Under the pieces are notes generated by a model. It had not been told where the DNA came from, did no database searches, and was given only the letters and a program-made list of their open reading frames with translations. The translations under genes and the position numbers were made by a program. Shown in pieces: positions 6,136 through 11,348 of a DNA stretch of 11,348 nt (position 1 is the stretch's first letter; every line of letters starts with the position of its first letter). Source of the stretch: Prevotellaceae bacterium (GTDB taxonomy: Bacteria > Bacteroidota > Bacteroidia > Bacteroidales > Paludibacteraceae); contig JAITNR010000215.1 in NCBI GenBank assembly GCA_031290375.1, positions 1-11,348 on the forward strand. The letters run 5' to 3'.

Positions 6136-7422
6136 ATGTTAAGTTATATAACTTTTTTGCCATTTTCGGTTGATGCGGGACTGATTTTGGTTGCGATAGT
6201 GATATTGCTGATGATTTCAGCCTTTATGTCAGCCTCAGAAACAGGCTATTTTTCGTTGTCGCCTACCGATATGGGAAAAATCGAAATGCGGGAAGACAAA
6301 CGCAAAAAATATGCACTGACACTGCTCAACGAACCCGAAAAACTATTGGCGACCATACTGTTGGCAAATAATTTTGTAAACATTGCAGTAACCGTATTGT
6401 CAGTGGTTTTTATGGGAAAAATTGTGAATTTTGGCGACTCAGTAGTGATGGCGTTTGCCGTACAAACAGTAATAATCACTTTTGTCATATTGCTTTTTGC
6501 CGAAATTATGCCCAAACTGTACGCCTCGCAAAACGCTTTGAAAACAAGCCTGTTTGTAGCCAAACTGCTGACTTTAACTCAAATTATCTTAAACCCTTTC
6601 GTCATATTTCTGGTAAAATCAACCAATGCGGTTAATAAAAAAATGGCAAAAAAACACCCGAACAACCTCTCTGTCTACGAGTTGTCCAACGCTCTGGATT
6701 TGACCAATGATATCGAACAGGAGGAGGGCATTCTTCGGGGAATTGTCAAATTTGGCAATCTGTCGGTGGACAATGTGATGACTTCCCGATTAGATGTGGT
6801 TGCTCTGGGTATCGCAACACCATTTAACGACGTGATCAAAAAGATTGTCGCAACGGGTTATTCCAGAATTCCCGTTTTTGAAAAAACACTCGACAATATA
6901 AAAGGAATACTGTATATCAAAGACTTAATTCCACATATCAACAAGACTAACACATTTCGCTGGCAAACACTTGTTCGTCCTGCAACTTTTGTGCCTGAAA
7001 CTCGCAAAATAGACGACTTATTACTTGATTTTCAAAAATATAAAGTCCACATTGCGATAGTTGTTGATGAATTTGGTGGCACTTTGGGCATTGTTACAAT
7101 GGAAGATGTAATGGAGGAGATTATTGGCGATATCAGCGATGAATACGATGACGAAGAACGTCTTTACACCAAAATTGATAACAAAACATACGAATTTGAA
7201 GCAAAAATTCTTCTGAATGACTTCTTTAAAATAACCGAAATTAACAGAGAATCGTTCGAGGATTTAACGTCAGATGTTGATACGCTTGCAGGCTTGATAC
7301 TCGAACTTTGGAAGGAGATGCCGCACGTAAGTGAACATATTTCAAAGGGCAACTGCACTTTCACCATTTTGGCGATGGACAAACGCAGAATCAAGCGTGT
7401 CAGACTGGAAATAGAGCCATAA
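6136..7422 (+). CDS. gldE: GldE/CorC-type CNNM-CBS membrane protein
   Basis: The product is 428 residues with the domain order of the CNNM/CorC-HlyC family: a DUF21/CNNM transmembrane domain (about 15-190) with ISAFMSASETGYFS (27-40) and membrane segments near 16-32, 70-95, 103-124 and 138-160; a CBS pair (about 213-335) with GYSRIPVFE (241-249) and VVDEFGGTLGIVTMEDVMEE (309-328); and a CorC_HlyC domain (about 345-425). Relatives are linked to Mg2+ or other divalent cation transport. In Flavobacterium the closely related GldE works with lipoprotein GldD in gliding and T9SS function. The overall pattern, including the acidic GDISDEYDDEE stretch after the CBS pair, fits the GldE subgroup, but gldD is not in the window. 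It converges on yidD with no bases between the stop codons. Confidence 0.85.
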   Translation: MLSYITFLPFSVDAGLILVAIVILLMISAFMSASETGYFSLSPTDMGKIEMREDKRKKYALTLLNEPEKLLATILLANNFVNIAVTVLSVVFMGKIVNFGDSVVMAFAVQTVIITFVILLFAEIMPKLYASQNALKTSLFVAKLLTLTQIILNPFVIFLVKSTNAVNKKMAKKHPNNLSVYELSNALDLTNDIEQEEGILRGIVKFGNLSVDNVMTSRLDVVALGIATPFNDVIKKIVATGYSRIPVFEKTLDNIKGILYIKDLIPHINKTNTFRWQTLVRPATFVPETRKIDDLLLDFQKYKVHIAIVVDEFGGTLGIVTMEDVMEEIIGDISDEYDDEERLYTKIDNKTYEFEAKILLNDFFKITEINRESFEDLTSDVDTLAGLILELWKEMPHVSEHISKGNCTFTILAMDKRRIKRVRLEIEP

Positions 7423-7647
7423 CTACGGCACAGGGTCATAACCCGAACCACCCCACGGATGACATCGACAGATACGTTTGACAGCAAGCCAACCTCCTTT
7501 GAAAATGCCGTGCCTGGCAATCGCCTCAACCGCATACTGAGAGCAACTCGGCGTAAATCTGCAAGACGGCGGAAGCATCGGCGAAACCAGTTTTTGATAC
7601 ACCCTGATTGGAAAAATAAAAATCGTACGTAGAAAAGTTTTCATCAT
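7423..7647 (-). CDS. yidD: Membrane protein insertion efficiency factor YidD
   Basis: YidD is a small membrane-associated protein that helps YidC/Sec insertion of inner-membrane proteins. The 74-residue product begins with an amphipathic, basic-hydrophobic helix and then shows the family core: LVSPMLPPSCRFTPSCSQYA (20-39), with clustered cysteines, and RCHPWGGSGYDPVP at the C-terminus (61-74). In many bacteria yidD lies between rnpA and yidC; here those genes are absent. Instead it is coupled to an upstream 41-residue frame whose TGA (7646-7644) overlaps its ATG (7647-7645). A second ATG immediately follows the first, so either may be used. The stop codon abuts that of gldE on the other strand. 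Confidence 0.95.
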   Translation of the reverse strand: MMKTFLRTIFIFPIRVYQKLVSPMLPPSCRFTPSCSQYAVEAIARHGIFKGGWLAVKRICRCHPWGGSGYDPVP

Positions 7648-7769
7648 ATCCGATCTGCTAAATAACGTTTTTCCGCAGCCCGCAATTTTTCTTGTGTTTC
7701 CAAATTCGACAGCAAGTCTAGCTGTGCTTCTCTGTTTTTATCGTCTTTTAATTTTATCATAATAATCAT
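7644..7769 (-). CDS. Small ORF (41 aa) coupled to yidD, unknown function
   Basis: A 41-codon frame starts at the ATG at 7769 (or an in-frame ATG at 7760, giving 38 residues) and ends with a TGA that overlaps the yidD ATG. It has a -7 element (7802-7795) 25 nt upstream and a terminator just before that, so it would be the first gene of a two-gene unit. The product is highly charged and predicted helical, with the core REAQLDLLSNLETQEKLRAA, and has no signal peptide or membrane segment. I do not recognise a family. Coupling and promoter position are the only evidence that it is translated. It could instead be a leader that serves only to bring ribosomes to yidD. Confidence 0.5.
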   Translation of the reverse strand: MIIMIKLKDDKNREAQLDLLSNLETQEKLRAAEKRYLADRI

Positions 7770-7794
7770 TTTAAAATCACGGTTCAGACGATTA

Positions 7795-7802
7795 CAAAGG
7801 TA
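7795..7802 (-). promoter_or_regulatory. -7 element of the small ORF-yidD unit
   Basis: On the minus strand this reads TACCTTTG, identical to the -7 element of the mreC promoter. It lies 25 nt upstream of the ATG at 7769 and directly downstream of the terminator of the metallopeptidase gene. No TTG occurs at the correct -33 spacing. Confidence 0.55.
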
Positions 7803-7817
7803 CATTTTTTTTAAAAT

Positions 7818-7854
7818 AAAAAAGTGCCATTCGCAAAACGAACAGCACTTTTTT
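7818..7854 (-). terminator. Rho-independent terminator of the M13 peptidase gene
   Basis: Arms AAAAAAGTGC (7818-7827) and GCACTTTTTT (7845-7854) form a 10-bp stem, continued by TTCG/CGAA (7830-7833 and 7838-7841) after a 2-base internal bulge on each side, with a CAAAA loop. On the minus strand the GC part is followed by a T-run. It begins 15 nt after the peptidase stop codon. The symmetric A/T flanks would let it work on either strand. Confidence 0.85.
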
Positions 7855-7869
7855 TATAATATTCAAATT

Positions 7870-9921
7870 CTACCAGATAACTGCCCGTTTTTCCGGGGAC
7901 AGGTACATTTTGTCGCTATCTTTGAGTTTGTACGTTTCGGCAAAGGCATTGATGTGCGGCAAAGTGCCATTAACACGCCAACGTCCCAATGAATGCGGGT
8001 CTTCCTTGGTAAGACGAACGGTTTCCTCATCTCTTACATTGCCAGCCCAAACCTGCGCGTAGGCTATAAAGAAACGCTCATCTGCCGAAAACCCGTCCAT
8101 TGTATTCGTGATTTTGCCTTCTTTAATTGCCTTGTGCATCGCTACAAAGGAGATATTTACACCACCGTTGTCGGCAATGTTTTCGCCAAGAGTATAGACA
8201 CCGTTTGCGTGCGTACCGGGCAATACCTCAATTGCATTGAACCAGTCAACCAAAATTTGTGTTCTCTCCTTGAAATTGGAGTCGTCAGAAGCAATCCACC
8301 AATTATTCAAATTGCCGGTCTTATCGTAGTTTCTGCCCTGGTCGTCAAAGCCGTGCGACATCTCGTGCCCAATTACCACGCCAATGGCACCGTAGTTGAA
8401 TGCGTCATCAACTTTCGGGTCAAAAAAAGGCGGTTGCAGAATGCCTGCAGGAAAACAAATTTCGTTGGTAGTGGGGTTGTAGTAGGCATTAACCGTTTGA
8501 GGCGTCATCTGCCATTCGGTCGGGTCCACAGGTTTGCCTATTTTTGAATTGCGGTAGGCAACCTCAAACTTGCTTGCCTCGCCAACATTTTCATAATAAG
8601 ATTTCGCCTTGTCTATTTTCAAACCGGAAAAATTTCTCCACTTGTCTGGATAGCCAATTTTGACGATAAAGGCATCAAGTTTTTCGTAAGATTTTTGCTT
8701 CGTAGTGTCTGCCATCCAAGTATTTTGAGCAATCCTCTCCTTGAGGGCAACTTTAAGGTTATTAACCAAATCAAGCATTCTTTTTTTAGACTCTTCGGGA
8801 AAATATTTTTTAACGTACATTTCGCCGACAGGCTCACCAAGAAAACTTTCAACAGTAGAAATCACACGTTTCCAACGGGGTTTGAGTTCTTTTATGCCTG
8901 AAAGGGTTTTTCCATAAAACTCAAAATTTGCATTCACAAAATCGCTGCTCAAATACGGTGCAGCACCGACAATAAGGCGACAGGCAAGATAGTTTTTGAT
9001 GGTGTTAAAATCTGAGGTTGAGATGATAGTATTGAGTTGTTCAATATATTTAACCTGCCCAACGTTGATTGTATCAAGTTTGTTCAAGCCCAAAATTTTG
9101 GTATATTGTTCAAAATCTATTACGGGCAGCATCTTTTGCAAATCGGCAAGAGTTTTCAGGTTCTTGGTAATGAACGGGTCGCGCATTGTGTTTTTGTCCA
9201 TGAATGCTTTTGCAAGTTCGGTTTCAAAGGCAAGAACCTGCTTGGCGGCAACATCTTCCCTGTTCTGTATATTAGCCATATTGTTGTAGCCCGAAAGTTG
9301 CATCAGCGTTATTAGATATTTTACATAGGCATCTCTTTGAGGCTGCATTTCAGCGTCCAAGTAATAGTCTCTGTCGCCGATACCAAGCCCATCTTGCCAA
9401 ACCCAGGCGATACACTGTTTGCTGTTGTCCGGATTTGCTTCATCGGAAAAGCCGAAAAACGGCGTTGAGCCTGTCAGAGCAATCTCGGCAAGGTAGCCTG
9501 TAAGTTCGTTGATACCTTTGAGGGCAACAATTTTTTTCAGTTCTTCCTCAATGGGCTTAGCCCCCAGCTGTTCTGCTTTTGTGGAGTCCATACCAAGGTT
9601 GTACAGGTCGCCGATTTTTTGCTCGTCTGTATTTGCCTTGTTTGTTTTGGCAGCGATATTGCCAATAAGTGTTTTGAGTTGCTCCCGATTGTTTTCGCGG
9701 AGCTGGTCAAATGTTCCGTAACGGGCATATTCATCCTTAATAGGATTTTTTGCCATCCAACCGCCACAAGCATACTGATAAAAATCTTCCGCAGGAAGTA
9801 CTGTTGTATCAAGATACTCTTTGTTAATGCCTGAAGTAAGTGCTTCAGTAGTTTTTTGCCCGCCACAGGAAGTGGCTAAAAGTGAAGTTCCCATCATAAA
9901 TACTAAAAGTGATTTTTTCAT
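7870..9921 (-). CDS. pepO: M13 family metallopeptidase lipoprotein (PepO/neprilysin-like)
   Basis: This is a zinc endopeptidase of the M13 family, which degrades oligopeptides; the family includes bacterial PepO and mammalian neprilysin. The 683-residue product starts with a lipoprotein signal peptide: KKS, a hydrophobic core, then LLATSC, with Cys19 as the lipidated residue. It is therefore likely anchored in the periplasm or outer membrane. The N-terminal M13 domain begins at LPAEDFYQYACGGWMAKNPI (42-61). The catalytic domain shows VNAYYNP (477-483, substrate main-chain binding), HEMSH (519-523) with zinc ligands His519 and His523 and catalytic Glu520, and GENIAD (579-584) with the third ligand Glu580. 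It ends in VIW, resembling the family's usual C-terminal Trp. Length is normal and all key residues are present. The gene is monocistronic, with its own -7 element and terminator. The exact substrate cannot be inferred. Confidence 0.95.
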   Translation of the reverse strand: MKKSLLVFMMGTSLLATSCGGQKTTEALTSGINKEYLDTTVLPAEDFYQYACGGWMAKNPIKDEYARYGTFDQLRENNREQLKTLIGNIAAKTNKANTDEQKIGDLYNLGMDSTKAEQLGAKPIEEELKKIVALKGINELTGYLAEIALTGSTPFFGFSDEANPDNSKQCIAWVWQDGLGIGDRDYYLDAEMQPQRDAYVKYLITLMQLSGYNNMANIQNREDVAAKQVLAFETELAKAFMDKNTMRDPFITKNLKTLADLQKMLPVIDFEQYTKILGLNKLDTINVGQVKYIEQLNTIISTSDFNTIKNYLACRLIVGAAPYLSSDFVNANFEFYGKTLSGIKELKPRWKRVISTVESFLGEPVGEMYVKKYFPEESKKRMLDLVNNLKVALKERIAQNTWMADTTKQKSYEKLDAFIVKIGYPDKWRNFSGLKIDKAKSYYENVGEASKFEVAYRNSKIGKPVDPTEWQMTPQTVNAYYNPTTNEICFPAGILQPPFFDPKVDDAFNYGAIGVVIGHEMSHGFDDQGRNYDKTGNLNNWWIASDDSNFKERTQILVDWFNAIEVLPGTHANGVYTLGENIADNGGVNISFVAMHKAIKEGKITNTMDGFSADERFFIAYAQVWAGNVRDEETVRLTKEDPHSLGRWRVNGTLPHINAFAETYKLKDSDKMYLSPEKRAVIW

Positions 9922-9989
9922 TTTTTATTACTTTATTATATTAATATTAAGTTAGTTACAAGTTTTTTGTTGATAACTATAATACTCTG

Positions 9990-9997
9990 CAAAGGTA
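9990..9997 (-). promoter_or_regulatory. -7 element of the M13 peptidase gene
   Basis: On the minus strand this reads TACCTTTG, again the same octamer as before mreC and the yidD unit. It is 68 nt upstream of the ATG at 9921, implying a leader of about 60 nt that is very AT-rich. The -33 position has no TTG. Confidence 0.55.
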
Positions 9998-10114
9998 ATC
10001 AAATTTTTTCAGTTATGAATTATGAATTACGATTTGTTTTCGTCATTGGCAAAATTTATCCGAAGCAATGTGGAATACATTTTACAGAATTAACACAATT
10101 TTTAGGATTTATGC

Positions 10115-10211
10115 GAATTACGGGTTGAGGTGTCTGTCATTTTCAGCCGTAAGTTTCACTTACGGTTATTAACATTTTGTCCTACGGACAGTATTTTTCA
10201 ATCCGTAATTC
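10115..10211. repeat. 97-bp nested palindromic element with alternative pairings
   Basis: An outer perfect 9-bp inverted repeat, GAATTACGG (10115-10123) with CCGTAATTC (10203-10211), encloses two hairpins: CCGTAAG-TTTCA-CTTACGG (10147-10165, perfect 7-bp stem) and TGTCC-TAC-GGACA (10178-10190, 5-bp stem). The half-sites alternate as TTACGG, CCGTAA, TTACGG, CCGTAA (10118, 10147, 10160 and 10203), so an alternative fold of two side-by-side stems is possible. It may be a dispersed intergenic repeat, a non-autonomous mobile element or a structured RNA. Confidence 0.6.
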
Positions 10212-10291
10212 ATTTGATTTACAGAACTAAATATGTGAATTATGCGAATTGTGAAATTCTATCTGAAATATGTATTCGATTATTTCCTGCA

Positions 10292-10311
10292 AAGTCGATT
10301 TCAACCGACTT
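10292..10311. repeat. Short hairpin repeat AAGTCG/CGACTT
   Basis: Arms AAGTCG (10292-10297) and CGACTT (10306-10311) flank an 8-base ATTTCAAC loop. A weaker hairpin of similar design (CCGT at 10326-10329, ACGG at 10338-10341, with a TTTTAACTG-type loop) follows 14 bp later. No T-tail follows either one on the plus strand that would suggest termination. Confidence 0.4.
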
Positions 10312-10344
10312 CTTTTCATCAATTGCCGTTTTAACTGACGGAAT

Positions 10345-10375
10345 AAGAAAAAGCACGGATAAAAAAATCCGTGCT
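10345..10375 (-). terminator. Rho-independent terminator of the T9SS gene fragment
   Basis: A perfect 9-bp stem, AGCACGGAT (10352-10360) with ATCCGTGCT (10367-10375), surrounds a six-A loop on the plus strand. On the minus strand the stem is followed by TTTTTCTTATT, giving a good intrinsic terminator about 50 nt past the stop codon of the T9SS fragment. That the terminator is intact suggests the gene was functional before its 5' part was lost. Confidence 0.75.
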
Positions 10376-10393
10376 AATCTTATTTATTCAGGG

Positions 10394-10414
10394 TGCGGGT
10401 CAAGCCCGCAATGA
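10394..10414. repeat. REP-like palindrome, copy 2
   Basis: TGCGGG (10394-10399) pairs with CCCGCA (10405-10410) around TCAAG and is followed by ATGAC. The blocks TGCGGGTCA and CCCGCAATGAC also occur at 3508-3516 and 3537-3547 in the element after mrdA, where the loop is longer. It lies 12 bp beyond the T9SS stop codon, between the gene and its terminator. Confidence 0.55.
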
Positions 10415-10425
10415 CAGGACACACA

Positions 10426-11169
10426 TTATTTCACAAACTTCAAAACCGTTGCTTTGCCGCCGCCTTGCACAGCAACCAAATACACGCCTTTTGCCAAACT
10501 GCTTACTGCAAAGTTAGCCGTTTCGCCTTTGGCGGTCGTTTGTGCAATGATTTTGCCGTTCAAATCCAAAATGCTGATGGTTTCGCCGCCTGCCAAACCC
10601 GAAATGCTAACCGTTTCAACAGCAGGGTTGGGGTAGAGCAACAGCGCGTTTGCCGACTGTTCGTTCAATGCGCTTTGCAAATATCTGATTTCCACCACAG
10701 CCGCCTGATAGCCATCGGCAACAGTATAAGGTACTATATGGATATTTTCGTAGCGGGTTTGGGTGTTGCTTGCGTTGAAAGTCCATGCAAACGGGTTGTT
10801 GGCTACCGGAATGGCATCGCCGTTATCCAAAGTCGCTGTAATGCCGAGCGCGAGCAAAGCCCCTTTCAGTTCGGGCAGCGTAACATTTTGCGCCACAATA
10901 ATTTGCGCTGCGCTTGCCGAAGTGCTGATGATTTCGGGAACAACAGGATACTGCGGCTCTGTGGCATCAGGCTCGGTTGCGCCTGTCCAAATGGCTACTT
11001 GGTAGGTGCTTGCACTATTATTTTGATAGTTATTGTATGTAGTGGCAACAACATAATAATCAACCGCCTCGTCTGCCATAAATTCTATATAAGAATCTAC
11101 GCCATCACCACCGTCATCATCATGGGCTACTTCGATAAACTCCCCGCCCGCTCCTTTTTTATAGATATA
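10426..11169 (-). pseudogene. T9SS sorting-domain surface protein, 5'-truncated by an IS
   Basis: The frame codes for the C-terminal part of a secreted protein. An upstream segment includes an acidic HDDDGGDGVDSYIEF stretch that precedes the first available ATG (11079), then YYVVATTYNNYQ and a Pro/Thr-rich linker. Next is a domain ending near RYLQSALNE and a typical type IX secretion C-terminal domain (last 75 residues): LLYPNPA, ISILDLNGKII, SSLAKGVYLVAV, KFVK. Such domains direct export through the T9SS and attachment to the cell surface. Coding-like sequence continues 30 codons upstream of the ATG to about 11169 without an ATG, GTG or TTG, then abruptly becomes AT-rich and hits an in-frame TAA at 11203-11201. 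The signal peptide and main domains are missing. The DNA is visibly more GC-rich (about 48% in a sampled line) than the neighbouring genes. Confidence 0.75.
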
Positions 11170-11191
11170 CCTTAAATCCGCAAATAAATTA

Positions 11192-11239
11192 AAAAAAAAT
11201 TAGCAAAGTGTTGAAAACAAAATGCTTAGAACACTTTGC
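11192..11239 (-). terminator. Outward-reading hairpin with nine-T tail in the IS end
   Basis: GCAAAGTGTT (11203-11212) and AACACTTTGC (11230-11239) form a perfect 10-bp stem with a 17-base loop. On the minus strand the stem is followed by TAA and nine Ts, so it resembles an intrinsic terminator acting on transcription that leaves the IS toward the T9SS fragment. The right arm overlaps the -33 box of the transposase promoter. Confidence 0.6.
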
Positions 11240-11265
11240 CGTTTGAAAAATTTCACTTATTTTTG
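11236..11265 (+). promoter_or_regulatory. Promoter of the partial transposase gene
   Basis: A TTG (11236-11238) and TATTTTTG (11258-11265) are spaced by 19 bp, fitting the Bacteroidota consensus. Transcription would begin near 11272, about 26 nt upstream of the ATG at 11298. The -33 element is part of the stem of the adjacent inverted repeat, so structure formation or protein binding there could limit transposase expression. Confidence 0.65.
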
Positions 11266-11297
11266 CGATGTGAAAACAAATAATAATAATTTTTCAG

Positions 11298-11348
11298 ATG
11301 ACAAAAGTACAAAAATCTTCGCAAAAAATCAGCCCTTTGGCAGGAATT
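11298..11348 (+). CDS. Transposase N-terminus, probably IS1380 family (partial)
   Basis: Seventeen codons are available before the window ends (MTKVQKSSQKISPLAGI). The opening MTKVQ, a Ser/Lys-rich stretch, then an L/F-x-GI motif resembles the start of IS1380-family transposases common in Bacteroidota, as I remember them. If so, it would be a DDE enzyme that moves the element by cut and paste. The catalytic residues are outside the window. The good promoter just upstream and the truncated surface-protein gene on the other side agree with an IS. So short a piece cannot exclude another family or an ordinary gene. Confidence 0.5.
   Translation, partial: MTKVQKSSQKISPLAGI

Larger units (their letters stand above)
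9998..10425. other. Gene-free region dominated by palindromes
   Basis: Between the peptidase promoter and the T9SS fragment I see no convincing gene. The left part (about 10010-10110) is AT-rich with a short tandem TATGAAT-type repeat near 10014-10027. The rest is a series of separate inverted repeats: the nested element at 10115-10211, a hairpin at 10292-10311, a weak one at 10326-10341, a terminator hairpin at 10352-10375 and a REP-like hairpin at 10394-10410. ATGCGAATT occurs twice (10111-10119 and near 10237). A GTG-initiated 94-codon plus-strand frame spans these hairpins and is not believed to be coding. Confidence 0.7.
11170..11348 (+). mobile_element. Left end of an insertion sequence, probably IS1380-like (partial)
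   Basis: Composition switches sharply at about 11170, exactly where the T9SS reading frame loses sense. The segment starts CCTTAAATCCGC (11170-11181), a plausible terminal repeat. It continues with a poly-A run and a 10-bp inverted repeat, a strong promoter, and the start of a transposase-like gene that runs off the window. The exact end and target duplication cannot be set because the right end is outside the window. Family assignment rests on the first residues of the transposase. Confidence 0.55.

Noticed and set aside
7993..8547. 184-codon plus-strand frame inside the M13 peptidase gene
   Set aside because: It is opposite the catalytic domain with intact HEMSH and GENIAD motifs. Its composition is that of an antisense shadow.
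10130..10414. 94-codon plus-strand frame in the palindrome region
   Set aside because: It starts at a GTG, runs through all the hairpins and the terminator, and has no family resemblance. The palindromes explain the sequence better.
10393..11175. 260-codon plus-strand open frame antisense to the T9SS fragment
   Set aside because: The opposite strand has a clear T9SS sorting domain. The plus-strand product is Cys/Arg/Asn-rich without any recognisable pattern and extends across the putative IS boundary, as expected of a shadow frame.
11302..11309. Minus-strand TACTTTTG matching the -7 consensus, pointing toward the T9SS fragment
   Set aside because: It lies inside the transposase reading frame with no -33 element, and a terminator-like hairpin stands between it and the fragment. 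A chance match is likely in AT-rich DNA.

Overview
The window looks like chromosomal DNA from a member of the Bacteroidota, probably a Bacteroidales relative. It is AT-rich. Several genes are preceded by the TAnnTTTG -7 element that replaces the ordinary -10 box in this phylum, and twice this comes with a TTG -33 element at 19-20 bp spacing. Shine-Dalgarno sites are weak or absent. A GldE-type protein and a type IX secretion (T9SS) C-terminal sorting domain point the same way.

Layout: positions 1-263 hold no secure gene but carry a good promoter. It drives a tight cell-elongation operon, mreC-mreD-mrdA (264-3469), with a 4-nt overlap and a 3-nt gap. The usual flanking partners mreB and rodA are not next to it. 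A short palindromic intergenic element (3469-3587) follows. Four minus-strand genes come next: a DUF721/DciA-like protein, a small VanZ-like membrane protein, deoC (deoxyribose-phosphate aldolase) and dtd (D-aminoacyl-tRNA deacylase). A divergent promoter region separates dtd from a plus-strand GldE/CorC-type CNNM-CBS membrane protein (6136-7422). Its stop codon abuts that of the convergent yidD, which is translationally coupled to an unrecognised 41-residue ORF. A hairpin terminator separates this pair from a large M13 (PepO/neprilysin-like) metallopeptidase lipoprotein (7870-9921, minus).

The last 1.4 kb is the accessory part. About 500 bp without a gene (9922-10425) is packed with palindromes, including a 97-bp nested structure built from alternating TTACGG/CCGTAA half-sites. 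Next is the C-terminal end of a T9SS-exported surface protein (10426-11169, minus), more GC-rich than its surroundings and with no start codon. It appears to have been cut by an insertion sequence. The putative IS end lies near 11170, a hairpin with a nine-T tail reads outward, and a transposase promoter and the first 17 codons of an IS1380-like transposase run off the window edge.

Functionally, most of the window is housekeeping: cell-wall elongation, membrane protein insertion, translation quality control and nucleoside catabolism. I see no defence island, CRISPR array, tRNA or rRNA. The least explained material is the palindrome cluster at 10115-10415 and the IS-interrupted surface protein beside it.
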